Positions 1-8,765 of a stretch of 64,000 nt of DNA are shown piece by piece. The notes below the pieces were generated by a model, which searched no databases, had not been told where the DNA came from, and saw only the letters and a program-made list of their open reading frames with translations. The first letter of the stretch is position 1, and each line of letters begins with the position of its first letter. The position numbers were made by a program, and so were the translations under genes. The stretch lies in NCBI RefSeq assembly GCF_012933445.1, contig NZ_JABBNC010000033.1, forward strand, positions 1 through 64,000. Reading direction: 5' to 3'. The DNA comes from Actinoplanes sp. TBRC 11911. Lineage in GTDB: Bacteria > Actinomycetota > Actinomycetes > Mycobacteriales > Micromonosporaceae.

Positions 1-1
1 A

Positions 2-58
2 CAGCCACCAACTCCCGCTACAGCCACCGACTCGGCTACGGCCACTGACTCGGCTTAG
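2..58 (+). CDS. C-terminal tail of an upstream gene (partial)
   Basis: One frame is open from the window edge to a TAG at 56-58 and ends in an Ala/Thr/Asp/Ser-rich tail (…TATDSATATDSA). The DNA is three imperfect copies of an 18-19 base unit, ACAGCCACCRACTCSGCT. A low-complexity tail of a gene entering from the left fits, but a non-coding repeat cannot be excluded because the gene body lies outside the window. Confidence 0.35.
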   Translation, partial: QPPTPATATDSATATDSA

Positions 59-306
59 GACCTACTCGCCCAGCTCCCCACACCCGCCCCGGCGTGCACA
101 CCAACGGCGGCCGCGGCGGGGCAACTCCGCACGCCCCGGCGGCGGCGTGGTGGGCTGTTCTGGGCGTTACCGCTCACGCACGTCGCCGAGTGTTCTGGGC
201 GCCCCGCGCCCATGCTCGGCCCTCGGCGGGAGCAGCGGTCCGCACCACCCACCCCGCTACGACAGCGTGCTCTTGACTTTGGGTTTTGTCGCTTTCGTCA
301 CATCGG

Positions 307-362
307 TTGAACGCGTTCAATGCTCCCTCTACTCTCGACGGTGCGACGTTGAACGCGTTCAA
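307..362 (+). promoter_or_regulatory. TetR promoter bracketed by two identical palindromes
   Basis: TTGAACGCGTTCAA, a perfect 14-base palindrome, occurs at 307-320 and again at 349-362. The repeats start 42 bases apart, about four helical turns. A plausible promoter sits between them: -35 TTGAAC at 307-312 inside the first copy, a 17-base spacer, and -10 TACTCT at 330-335. The predicted start point (about 342) falls just before the second copy. A dimer on both sites would cover the -35 box and the initial transcribed region. This is the layout of an autorepressing TetR operator for the gene that follows; the binding itself is inferred. The rest of 59-452 holds no gene I can support. Confidence 0.65.
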
Positions 363-452
363 GGCGGCGATAAGCGGCTGCGAGGGAAACGTCCGGACCC
401 GGCCATCTACGGGGGTGGCCGGGTCGGGGCCCGCATCGGAGGCCGGCGTGCC

Positions 453-1262
453 GTGAGGCGGTGGCGGACTACGGTGACGCATGTGAGGATCGCTGCCACG
501 GAACCCGACGAGCCCACCGCTGAGCCCGACGCGCCCACCGCTGAGCCCGACGCGCCCACCGCTGAGCCCGACGCGCCCGCCGCCGGGGAGGACAAGCCGC
601 GCCGGCAGCGTGGGGAGCAGACGCGGCAGCTGATCCTGGAGACGGCGCTGCGGCTGTTTCGCGAGCGCGGGTACACCGAGACGACCATGCGGGCCATCGC
701 CAAGGAGGCCGGGGTCGCGGTCGGGAACGCGTATTACTACTTCGATTCGAAGGAACACCTGATTCAGGGGTTCTACGACCGGGTGCAATTGGCGCATCGG
801 GCGGCCGCCGAGGGCGTCCTGGGCGGGGAGAAAGAGTTCGCCGCCCGGCTCAAGGGTGTGCTGCACGCGGGGATCGACGTCAACGGGCCCTATCACGCGT
901 TCGCGGCGACGTTCTTCAAGACGGCGGCCGAGCCGAGCTCGCCGATGAGCCCCTTCTCGCGGGAGTCGTCGCCGTCGCGCGAGTCGGCGATCGGGCTGTT
1001 CCGCGAGGTGATCGAGGGTTCGAACGTCAAGCTCGACCGCGACCTGCAGAAAGAGCTGCCGGAGCTGCTGTGGCTGGCGTGGATGGGCGTGATCCTGTTC
1101 TGGGTGCACGACAAGTCGCCCGGGCAGCGCCGCACCCGGCGGCTCATCGACGGCGTGGTCCCGTTGATCGACCGGCTGGTGCGGCTGTCCCGGATTCCGG
1201 TGCTCAAGCCGGCGTTGCGCCAGGTCCTGGCCTTGATCGATTCCGTGCGCCGGGACGACTGA
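453..1262 (+). CDS. TetR/AcrR-family transcriptional regulator
   Basis: This is a DNA-binding repressor of the TetR family, which senses a small ligand through its C-terminal domain. The helix-turn-helix lies near residues 56-103 (LILETALRLFRERGY … AGVAVGNAYYYFDSKEHL), followed by a helical ligand domain with no motif that names the ligand. The frame is open further upstream, but any start before about 342 would precede the predicted promoter. GTG 453 has a GGAGG ten bases ahead; GTG 474 and GTG 483 are alternatives. Before the HTH is an unusual tail of four seven-residue repeats (EPDAPTA type), encoded by a 21-base minisatellite at 501-584. The protein is 269 aa from this start. Twin palindromes upstream suggest autoregulation. 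The next gene lies on the opposite strand, so the target is not evident from context. Confidence 0.85.
   Translation: MRRWRTTVTHVRIAATEPDEPTAEPDAPTAEPDAPTAEPDAPAAGEDKPRRQRGEQTRQLILETALRLFRERGYTETTMRAIAKEAGVAVGNAYYYFDSKEHLIQGFYDRVQLAHRAAAEGVLGGEKEFAARLKGVLHAGIDVNGPYHAFAATFFKTAAEPSSPMSPFSRESSPSRESAIGLFREVIEGSNVKLDRDLQKELPELLWLAWMGVILFWVHDKSPGQRRTRRLIDGVVPLIDRLVRLSRIPVLKPALRQVLALIDSVRRDD
501..584 (+). repeat. 21-base tandem repeat inside the TetR gene, 4 copies
   Basis: Four consecutive 21-base units (501-521, 522-542, 543-563, 564-584) encode EPDEPTA, EPDAPTA, EPDAPTA and EPDAPAA. The unit length is a multiple of three, so copy-number change would lengthen or shorten the tail without breaking the frame. 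Confidence 0.85.
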
Positions 1263-1276
1263 TCACTCACCGTACA

Positions 1277-1290
1277 GATGAAGCTTCATC
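1277..1290. promoter_or_regulatory. 14-base palindrome in an AT-rich spacer
   Basis: GATGAAGCTTCATC is a perfect palindrome 15 bases after the TetR stop, at the edge of an AT-rich patch (about 1300-1350) that is unusual for this genome. It could be an operator or a weak transcription end. No gene starts nearby, so the role is open. The rest of the 1263-1626 spacer holds two hairpins, listed separately. Confidence 0.35.
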
Positions 1291-1495
1291 ACGCTCAGTA
1301 GCGTCACTCTGCGATATATAGTTTAGTGTCCGAATAAATCCGGACTCATCGCTCCCAACCGTCTGACCGAACGGCCATTTCGACCACGCAGAGCTTCCGG
1401 CGGCAGCGGGCCAGCACGTAGCGTCATGCCCGCAGGTGGATCTGGGGAACGTCGCGGAACGCTCGGCCCACGGGACCGGTCGAGTCACCGCGACA

Positions 1496-1552
1496 GTGAG
1501 CCGGGCGGCGGCATGACGGATTACGGGAGCGATCCGCCGCAGCCCGGCTCAC
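1496..1552. terminator. Long inverted repeat between convergent genes
   Basis: GTGAGCCGGGC at 1496-1506 pairs perfectly with GCCCGGCTCAC at 1542-1552, and an inner GGCGG/CCGCC pair extends the stem. It lies between the converging TetR and glutamate dehydrogenase genes. It has no T-tract, as is usual in actinobacteria. Confidence 0.5.
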
Positions 1553-1594
1553 ACTGCGTTCGCGAGCCGCCGCCCCGACACGAACACCGCGAAC

Positions 1595-1622
1595 CGGGGA
1601 GCCGCGTCGCCGCGACTCCCCG
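1595..1622 (-). terminator. Terminator hairpin of the glutamate dehydrogenase gene
   Basis: CGGGGAG (1595-1601) pairs with CTCCCCG (1616-1622), and an inner CGCG/CGCG stem closes over TCGC. The hairpin starts four bases beyond the stop codon of the minus-strand gene, the expected place for its transcript end. Confidence 0.6.
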
Positions 1623-1626
1623 TCAC

Positions 1627-4600
1627 TCACACCGCCGCGGACGTCTTGACCAGCGTGCGTATCTGCCGCAGCAGCACCGATAATGCCGCCAGCTCGGCCG
1701 GCGTCTGCGAGACGTCGCCCATCGCGTTCGAAGCTCGCGCGATCGACGCCGCGTTCTTGCGTTCCCACTCGGAGACCCGGTCGTCGGCCGCGTTCGTGGA
1801 CGGCGTCGAGTTCAGCACCTCGGCGGTGAGCGCGGCCAGCGCCGCGTACAGGTCGTAGCGCAACGCCATCCGGGCCAGCGTCTGCCACCGGTCGTCGCGC
1901 GGCAGCCGGGAGATCAGCGACAGCAGCTGGTCGATATGGAACCGCTCGGACATGACGAAGTAGACCTGCGCGACCTCGGCGATCGGCCGGTCCACCGACG
2001 CGCCCACCTCGAGCACGTCGAGCAGCCCGAACCCGTAATTGGCCCAGGTCACCTGCTCGGCGAGGCGCACCGGCACGCCCTTGTCCACGATCGTCGCGAC
2101 GTGCTCGTCCATCGACCGCCGCTCGATGCCGATCAGCACCGACGGCAGCTTCGGGAGCAGTTCGCGTACGCCCGGACGCAGCTTCGCGATCTCGGAGGCC
2201 ACGTCGATCGGCGACCGGCGGTTGGACGCCAGCCAGCGCACCGCCCGGTCGAGCAGCCGCCGCGACTCCAGGAAGACCAGCGTCTGCGCCGCCGTGGGCA
2301 CCTGGTTGTCGAGCGCCTCCGCGTCGGCCCAGATCTCGCGCAGGCCGAACACCTCGCGGATCACCACGTACGCCCGGATCACGTCCGCCGCCGAGGCCCC
2401 GCTCTCCTCCATGGCCCGGAAGACGAACGACGTGCCGCCCCGGTTGACCACCTCGTTGACCAGGGCGGTGCTGATGATCTCGCGGCGCAGGCGGTGACCG
2501 GCCATCCGCCCGCCGCACCGCTCGCGCAGCGGCGCCGGGAAGTAGTTGGCCAGCACCTCGTTGGTCCAGGCCTCGTCGACCAGTTCGTCGGCGAGGACCT
2601 CGGTCTCCCAGCGGATCTTCACGTACGCCATGAGGACCGCGAACTCCGGAGCGGTGAGCCCGTCGCCCGCCTCGGAACGGGCCGCCAGCTCGGCGTCGCC
2701 CGGCAGTCCCTCCAGCTCGCGGTTGAGCTGCCCGCTCTCCTCCAGCGACGTCAGCATCCGGCGGTGCACCGGCAGCAACGAGTGCGCCTGCGCGCGCGCG
2801 TTGCTCAGCGCGAACGCCTGCTCGTAGTTGTCCCGCAGGACGTGCGCCGCCACCTCGTCGGTCATCGTGGCCAGCAGCTCGTCGCGCTCGGGCAGCGTCA
2901 TCTCGCCGTCCGCGACCGCCCCGCCCAGCAGGATCTTGATGTTGACCTCGTGGTCGGAGCAGTCCACCCCGGCCGTGTTGTCGATGAAGTCGGTGTAGAT
3001 GCGGCCGCCGGCGCGGGCGAACTCGATCCGGCCGCGCTGGGTGAGCCCGAGGTTGCCGCCCTCGCCGACGACCCGGACGCGTAACTGGGAGCCGTTGATC
3101 CGGATCGCGTCGTTGGTCTTGTCGCCGACGTCGGCGTGCGACTCCGAGGACGCTTTCACGTACGTGCCGATGCCACCGTTGAACAGCAGGTCGACCGGCG
3201 CCCGCAGGATCGCCCGCATCAGCTCGACCGGGCTGACCGTCTTGGCGTCGCCGAGTTCGAGCGCTTCGCGGACCTCTTGGGTCACCGGGATCGATTTAGC
3301 CGTGCGCGGAAAAATCCCGCCCCCGGCGGAAATGAGGGATTTGTCGTAATCGGCCCACGACGATCGCGGCAGCTCGAACAGGCGCCGGCGCTCCACGTAG
3401 GAGCGAGCGGCATCCGGCGACGGGTCCAGAAAAATGTGCCGATGGTCGAACGCCGCCACCAGCCGGATGTGCTCGGACAGCAGCATCCCGTTGCCGAAGA
3501 CGTCGCCGGACATGTCACCGACGCCGACGACGGTGAAGTCTTCAGTCTGGGTGTCGTGGCCGAGGTCGCGGAAGTGCTTCTTGACCGATTCCCACGCACC
3601 GCGCGCGGTGATGCCCATCTTCTTGTGGTCGTACCCGGCGGAGCCGCCGCTGGCGAACGCGTCGCCCAGCCAGAACTCCTTCTTCACCGAGATCGCGTTC
3701 GCGATGTCGCTGAACGTGGCGGTGCCCTTGTCGGCCGCGACCACCAGGTACGGGTCGTCGCCGTCGTGCCGGATCACGTCCCGCGGCGGCACGATCTTGC
3801 CGCTGAGGATGTTGTCGGTGACGTCCAGCAGCGCGGTGATGAACAGCTTGTAGCAGTCCACCGCCTCGTCCCGGTCGCCCGGCTTCTGCTTGAGCACGAA
3901 GCCGCCCTTCGCGCCCACCGGCACGATCACCGCGTTCTTCACCATCTGCGCCTTGACCAGGCCCAGGACCTCGGTGCGGAAATCCTCCCGGCGGTCGGAC
4001 CAGCGCAGCCCGCCGCGCGCCACGTCGCCGAAGCGCAGGTGCACGCCCTCGAAGCGCGGCGAGTACACGAACATCTCGTACTTGGGCCGGGGTTGCGGCA
4101 ACTCCGGGATCGACTGCGGGTCGAGCTTGAAGGCCACATAGGACTTCGGCCGGCCGTCCAGGCCACGCTGGAAGAAGCTGGTGCGCAGCGTCGCCCGGAT
4201 CAGTGTCAGGTACGACCGCAGGATCCGGTCCTGGTCGAGGCTGTCCACCCCGTCGAGCAGCTCGGTGATCCGGTCGGTCAGCTCGTCGGCGAGTCGGGTG
4301 CGCTCGCCCGTGCTGACCTCCAGCCCCGGCGAGAAACGCGTCTCAAACAACCGCACGAGAAGCCGAGCGATCTCCGGGTACGCGATGAACGTCGATTCCA
4401 TGTACCGCTGAGTGAAGACGGTGCCGGCCTGCCGCTGATATTTCGCGTACGCCCGTAACACCACCAGCTGACGCCAGGTGAGCCCGCAGCGCAGCACGAG
4501 CTCGTTGAACCCGTCCACCTCGGCCTCGCCCCGCCACGCCGCCGCGAACGCGTTCTCCACCTGCGGACGCACCTCGGACAGGTCGCGGTGCGACGCCGGT

Positions 4601-6561
4601 GGGCGCAGGCCGAAGTCGTACAGGTAGATCGTGCCGTCGCTGCGCCGGATCTCGTACGGCCGTTCGTCGACCACCTGCACGCCCAGCGAGTGCAGCACCG
4701 GGAGCACCGCGGACAGCAGCATCGGCTCGCCGTACCGGTAGACCTTGAACCGGATGTCGTGATCGTCCGGTTCGGGCGTGCCGTCCTTGCCCGGGTGCCG
4801 CTTGCGGTACAGGTGCATCTCCAGCTGACCCGCCTCCTCGAGCAGCTCGAGCTTGGCAAGATCCTGCATTCCCTCGTACGGCGTGTGACCGTCCTTGTAG
4901 CTGTCCGGGTAGGCCGTCGCGTACCTCGCGAAGAGCTCGCGGGCCGGTTCCTCGCCCAGCTTGCGCTCCAGGACCAGGGAGAAGTCGTCGTCCCACATGC
5001 GGGTCGCGTCGGCCAGCATCTCGGCCAGCTCGTTCGGGTCCACCTGGCCCGGCGGGTCGGACGGGTCGGTGCGCACGATGAAGTGCACCCGGGCGAGCAT
5101 CCGCTCGGTGACCCGGGTCGTGTAGTCGACGCCGACGCCGTTCAGCTCGCGCAGCAGGATCTCCTGCATGCGCAGCCGGTTGCCGGTGGTGAACCGGTCG
5201 CGCGGCAGGTAGATCAGGCAGGAGATGAACCGGCCGTACCCGTCGCGGCGCAGGAACAACCGCAGCTGGCGGCGCCCGGCCATGCGCAGGACACCGATCA
5301 CCGCCTCGTACAGGTCATCGGTCTTGATCTGGAAAAGCTCGTCCCGCGGGTACGTCTCGAGGATCTGCAGCAGGTCCTTGCCGGAGTGCCCGCGCGGCGA
5401 CAACCCCGAGCGGTCCAGCACCTCGGTCACCTTGCGCTTCACCACCGGCAGTTCCCGTACGCTCGTACGATAGGCCGAGCTGGAGAACAGTCCCAGGAAG
5501 CGGCGTTCCCCGATCACCTCGCCGTGGTCGTCGAAGACCTTCACGCCGATGTAGTCCAGGTATGCCGAGCGGTGCACGGTGGCGCGCGAGTTCGCCTTCG
5601 TGATGACCAGCAGGCGCTTCTCCAGGGCCCGCTGCGACGCCTCGGGGCTCATCGAGGACAGCGCTCGCGGCGTCGACTCGCCGCGCAGAATGCCCAGCCC
5701 GGTGCCCGGCACGGCGTGCAGCACGTCGTCGCGCAGGCGGTACTCGCGGTAGCCCAAGAAGGTGAAGTGGTCGTGGGCGAGCCACTTGAGCAGCTCGATC
5801 GAGTCGGTGACGTCCTTGTCCGGGACCGGGAGCTTGGCGTCCGAGCCCCGCGCGGTGGCCAGCTCGTCGGCGATCACGACGGCCCGCTGGCGCATCCGCG
5901 GCCAGTCCTCCACCGCCTCGCGGACGTCGGTCAGCACCCGGCGCACCTCGTTGAGCAGCTGGGCGCGCGCCTCGGGCTTGCGCACCGGATCGACCTCGAT
6001 CCGGATCCAGCTCTCCACGATGTCGCCCTCGATCGCGTCGTCGGGCTCCACGTCCGCGCACATCTCGCCGAGCGCGCCGAGCGGTTCGCGGCGCACCACG
6101 ATCAACGGGTGCACCATCAGATGCACCTGGAGCTGATGCGCGGTGAGCAGGGCGATCACCGAGTCGACCAGGAACGGCATGTCGTCGGTGACGATCTGGA
6201 CGATGGTGTGGCCCTGCGAGCCGCGCGGCTCGGTGATGGCCAGTTTCAGCTCGCCGGGCAACCGGACGGTGGCGAGCTCGCGATGCTCCACCGCCGCGTC
6301 GTACATCTCCTGCGCGGTGAGCCCGACCAGCTCCTCGTCCGGCGCGAACCGCCAGAAGCGCCCCACCAGGCACGCGATCTGATGATCAGCACCCGCGATC
6401 TCGACCGCGTGCGCGACCAGGCGCTCCCCGTTCGGCAACGGCTCGTCCAGCTCACCGTCCTCCGCGGAGGTGCCGAGCCGGCCGGTCAGGGCGAGACCGG
6501 GACCTTGTGTGAGGTCGATTTCATCGTCGGGTTCCGTCGCTGCCTCATCGGCGACCGGCAT
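1627..6561 (-). CDS. gdh: NAD-specific glutamate dehydrogenase, large (180 kDa-class) type
   Basis: It oxidatively deaminates glutamate to 2-oxoglutarate with NAD, mainly a catabolic role in the cytoplasm. At 1644 aa it has the length of the large bacterial GDH class rather than the 450 aa hexameric enzymes. The N-terminal half is a long regulatory region with ACT-like stretches. The dehydrogenase core lies in the middle, with the substrate-site segment VGAKGGF (Lys near residue 884) and the NAD-binding segment GVGDMSGDVFGNG (near residues 1011-1023). A helical C-terminal region follows. ATG 6561 is preceded by AGGGGAG nine bases away. It stands alone and is divergent from the penicillin-binding protein gene. 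In actinobacteria this class is known to be controlled at the protein level by FHA-domain partners; none is encoded here. Confidence 0.93.
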   Translation of the reverse strand: MPVADEAATEPDDEIDLTQGPGLALTGRLGTSAEDGELDEPLPNGERLVAHAVEIAGADHQIACLVGRFWRFAPDEELVGLTAQEMYDAAVEHRELATVRLPGELKLAITEPRGSQGHTIVQIVTDDMPFLVDSVIALLTAHQLQVHLMVHPLIVVRREPLGALGEMCADVEPDDAIEGDIVESWIRIEVDPVRKPEARAQLLNEVRRVLTDVREAVEDWPRMRQRAVVIADELATARGSDAKLPVPDKDVTDSIELLKWLAHDHFTFLGYREYRLRDDVLHAVPGTGLGILRGESTPRALSSMSPEASQRALEKRLLVITKANSRATVHRSAYLDYIGVKVFDDHGEVIGERRFLGLFSSSAYRTSVRELPVVKRKVTEVLDRSGLSPRGHSGKDLLQILETYPRDELFQIKTDDLYEAVIGVLRMAGRRQLRLFLRRDGYGRFISCLIYLPRDRFTTGNRLRMQEILLRELNGVGVDYTTRVTERMLARVHFIVRTDPSDPPGQVDPNELAEMLADATRMWDDDFSLVLERKLGEEPARELFARYATAYPDSYKDGHTPYEGMQDLAKLELLEEAGQLEMHLYRKRHPGKDGTPEPDDHDIRFKVYRYGEPMLLSAVLPVLHSLGVQVVDERPYEIRRSDGTIYLYDFGLRPPASHRDLSEVRPQVENAFAAAWRGEAEVDGFNELVLRCGLTWRQLVVLRAYAKYQRQAGTVFTQRYMESTFIAYPEIARLLVRLFETRFSPGLEVSTGERTRLADELTDRITELLDGVDSLDQDRILRSYLTLIRATLRTSFFQRGLDGRPKSYVAFKLDPQSIPELPQPRPKYEMFVYSPRFEGVHLRFGDVARGGLRWSDRREDFRTEVLGLVKAQMVKNAVIVPVGAKGGFVLKQKPGDRDEAVDCYKLFITALLDVTDNILSGKIVPPRDVIRHDGDDPYLVVAADKGTATFSDIANAISVKKEFWLGDAFASGGSAGYDHKKMGITARGAWESVKKHFRDLGHDTQTEDFTVVGVGDMSGDVFGNGMLLSEHIRLVAAFDHRHIFLDPSPDAARSYVERRRLFELPRSSWADYDKSLISAGGGIFPRTAKSIPVTQEVREALELGDAKTVSPVELMRAILRAPVDLLFNGGIGTYVKASSESHADVGDKTNDAIRINGSQLRVRVVGEGGNLGLTQRGRIEFARAGGRIYTDFIDNTAGVDCSDHEVNIKILLGGAVADGEMTLPERDELLATMTDEVAAHVLRDNYEQAFALSNARAQAHSLLPVHRRMLTSLEESGQLNRELEGLPGDAELAARSEAGDGLTAPEFAVLMAYVKIRWETEVLADELVDEAWTNEVLANYFPAPLRERCGGRMAGHRLRREIISTALVNEVVNRGGTSFVFRAMEESGASAADVIRAYVVIREVFGLREIWADAEALDNQVPTAAQTLVFLESRRLLDRAVRWLASNRRSPIDVASEIAKLRPGVRELLPKLPSVLIGIERRSMDEHVATIVDKGVPVRLAEQVTWANYGFGLLDVLEVGASVDRPIAEVAQVYFVMSERFHIDQLLSLISRLPRDDRWQTLARMALRYDLYAALAALTAEVLNSTPSTNAADDRVSEWERKNAASIARASNAMGDVSQTPAELAALSVLLRQIRTLVKTSAAV

Positions 6562-6755
6562 GACCTGGTGCTCCCCTCACCCACGACACTGTGGGTTCGA
6601 ACGTGTCCACCCACAGCCTAGAACTCCGGGGGTAGGGCGCATCAAATCGCTCCCGCCGGGCGAGAGTTTGACGCAACTCACGCCGCACGGGTCCACGGGA
6701 CGTGTCTTGGTTTATTACCGTCTCGTGAGTCCGCTACCCCAGGAAGGGGAGGCTC

Positions 6756-8684
6756 ATGCGCCTCGCACGACACCGCACCGGCTTCCGCGCGGCCGCAACA
6801 ATTGCCGTGCTCGCCCTGGCCGGCGGTGGTCTGGCCGGGTGTACCAAGGACGCCCCGGACGACACCGTCAAGGCCTTCCTGGCGGGGTGGCGCAGCGGCG
6901 ACCTCAGCAAGGTGGGATTCGTCGGCGCCGATGGCAGCAAGATCGCGGCCGCCGACGTGGTCACCCAGCTGCACGACCTCTCGGGTGACCTGGCCAAGCA
7001 GCCGCTGACGCTGAGTGTGGCCGGCGACGCGAAGGTGACCGGGGACAACGCCACCACGCCGATCAAGCTGGACTGGACGCTGCCCGGCGGGATCCCCTGG
7101 TCGTACCAGAGCACCGTGCGCTCCACCAAACAGGGCAGCGACGACTGGCGCGTGGTCTGGGAGCCGGCGATCCTGCAGAGCGACCTGACCACCGGCCAGA
7201 AGCTACGGCTACGCCGGGTCGCGTCGAGCCGGGCCAGCATTCAGGATTCGGCCGGGCAGCCGCTCGTGGTCAAGCGGCCGGTGACGGTGATCGGGGTCGA
7301 GCCGCAGGCCATCGAGGACCTGCCGAAACTGCAGTCCGGCCTGGTGGCGGCCTTCCAGAAGATCGGGGTCACGCTCGACCTGTCCGACCTCAAGAACCGG
7401 GTCGACGACGCCGACAAGGGCGCCTTCGTCGAGCTGATCACGCTGCGGCAGACCGACTACGACAAGATCCGAGATGACCTGCACGCGCTGACCGGCACCG
7501 TCTTCCGCGACGAGCAGCACGACCTGGCACCCACCCGGAACTTCGCCCGCGCCTTGCTCGGCACCGCCGACGAGGCCACCGCCGAAGACATCCAGAAGAA
7601 CCCGCAGACCATCGGGCGCGGCGACACGGTCGGGCACGGCGGCCTCCAGGGGCGGTACGACCAGCAGCTGCGCGGCACGGCCGGTCAGTCCGTGGTGATC
7701 GAGCAGGTCTCCGCGAACGGCGACAACACCGACACCCAGGTGTTCAGCACCAAGCCGGTGGCCGGAAAGCCGATCAAGACGTCGCTGGACGTGAAGACGC
7801 AGAACGCGGCCGACCAGGCACTCGCGCCGGTCACCCAGGCCAGCTCCCTGGTCGCCATCAAGATCAGTAACGGCTCGGTGCTGGCGGTGGCCAACGGGCC
7901 GAACGGCGGGACGGTCGACACGGCGCTCACCGGCCAGGTGCCACCCGGGTCCACCTTCAAGACCGTTTCCGCGTACGGGCTGCTCAGCAAGAAGTCGGTC
8001 ACCGAGGACACGGTGGTGCCGTGCCCGAAGACGGCGAACGTGAACGGGCGCGACTTCAAGAACTCGGACGGCGAGGTGTTCGGCCAGGTCGAGTTCCACA
8101 CCGACTTCTCCAAGTCCTGCAACACGGCCTTCGTCGGGCTGGCCCCGAAGCTGGGTGCCGACGGCTTGCACAGCGCGGCCTCCGCCCTGGGCCTGGGCAC
8201 CCCGTGGGACCTGGGCATCGAGGCGTTCAGCGGCAAGATCTCCCCGGCGAACAGCCCGACCGAGCTGGCCGCGGCGGCGTTCGGGCAGGGCCAGACGGTG
8301 GTGAGCCCGATCGCGATGGCGGACGTGGCGGCGTCGGTCGCCCGGGGCCAGTTCAAGCAGCCGCGCCTGGTGCTCGACCCGGCCCCGGCGAAGCCCGCCC
8401 CCGACGGCGACAAGCTGGACGCGGCGGCGCTTTCGTCGCTGCGCACGATGATGCGCGAGGTGGTCACCTCGGGGACGGGCACCGGCCTGCGCAATACGCC
8501 GGGCGGCCCGGTGTACGGCAAGACCGGCACGGCGGAGTTCTCGGACAGCTCGGAGGACACCCACTCCTGGTTCATCGGCTACCAGGGCGACGTGGCCTTC
8601 GCCTGCATGATCCAGAAGGGCGGCGCGGGCGCCGAGGCGGCCGTGCCGGCGATCAACCGGTTCTTGACCGCGTTGCACAAGTAG
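6756..8684 (+). CDS. Class B penicillin-binding lipoprotein with MecA-type N-terminal domain
   Basis: It is a D,D-transpeptidase that cross-links peptidoglycan on the outer face of the membrane. Residues 1-29 form a lipoprotein signal with lipobox LAGC, so Cys29 should be lipidated and anchor the protein. An NTF2-like/MecA-N domain follows (about 35-150), then the dimerisation domain, then the transpeptidase domain. All three catalytic motifs are present: S399-T-F-K402, S454-C-N456 and K589-T-G591. Such lipid-anchored, MecA-N PBPs occur in actinobacteria and Gram-positives, some with low beta-lactam affinity; affinity cannot be read from this sequence. The start is ATG 6756 with AGGAAGG eight bases ahead. 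It is monocistronic, divergent from gdh and convergent with the arginase-family gene. Confidence 0.9.
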   Translation: MRLARHRTGFRAAATIAVLALAGGGLAGCTKDAPDDTVKAFLAGWRSGDLSKVGFVGADGSKIAAADVVTQLHDLSGDLAKQPLTLSVAGDAKVTGDNATTPIKLDWTLPGGIPWSYQSTVRSTKQGSDDWRVVWEPAILQSDLTTGQKLRLRRVASSRASIQDSAGQPLVVKRPVTVIGVEPQAIEDLPKLQSGLVAAFQKIGVTLDLSDLKNRVDDADKGAFVELITLRQTDYDKIRDDLHALTGTVFRDEQHDLAPTRNFARALLGTADEATAEDIQKNPQTIGRGDTVGHGGLQGRYDQQLRGTAGQSVVIEQVSANGDNTDTQVFSTKPVAGKPIKTSLDVKTQNAADQALAPVTQASSLVAIKISNGSVLAVANGPNGGTVDTALTGQVPPGSTFKTVSAYGLLSKKSVTEDTVVPCPKTANVNGRDFKNSDGEVFGQVEFHTDFSKSCNTAFVGLAPKLGADGLHSAASALGLGTPWDLGIEAFSGKISPANSPTELAAAAFGQGQTVVSPIAMADVAASVARGQFKQPRLVLDPAPAKPAPDGDKLDAAALSSLRTMMREVVTSGTGTGLRNTPGGPVYGKTGTAEFSDSSEDTHSWFIGYQGDVAFACMIQKGGAGAEAAVPAINRFLTALHK

Positions 8685-8686
8685 GG

Positions 8687-8765
8687 CCGGGCCGCCCGGT
8701 CTGAGCCGGCTCGCGTTGGGCCGCCCCGGCCTGAGCCGGCTCGGGCTGGGCCGGCCCGCTCGGCT
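8687..8765. repeat. 30-base direct repeat with GAGCCGGCTC palindromes
   Basis: Between the converging PBP and arginase-family genes the sequence repeats with a 30-base period. Each full unit contains the palindrome GAGCCGGCTC (8703-8712 and 8733-8742), and a degenerate third copy runs into the arginase stop codon. The palindromes could serve as a shared transcription end. Confidence 0.55.
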
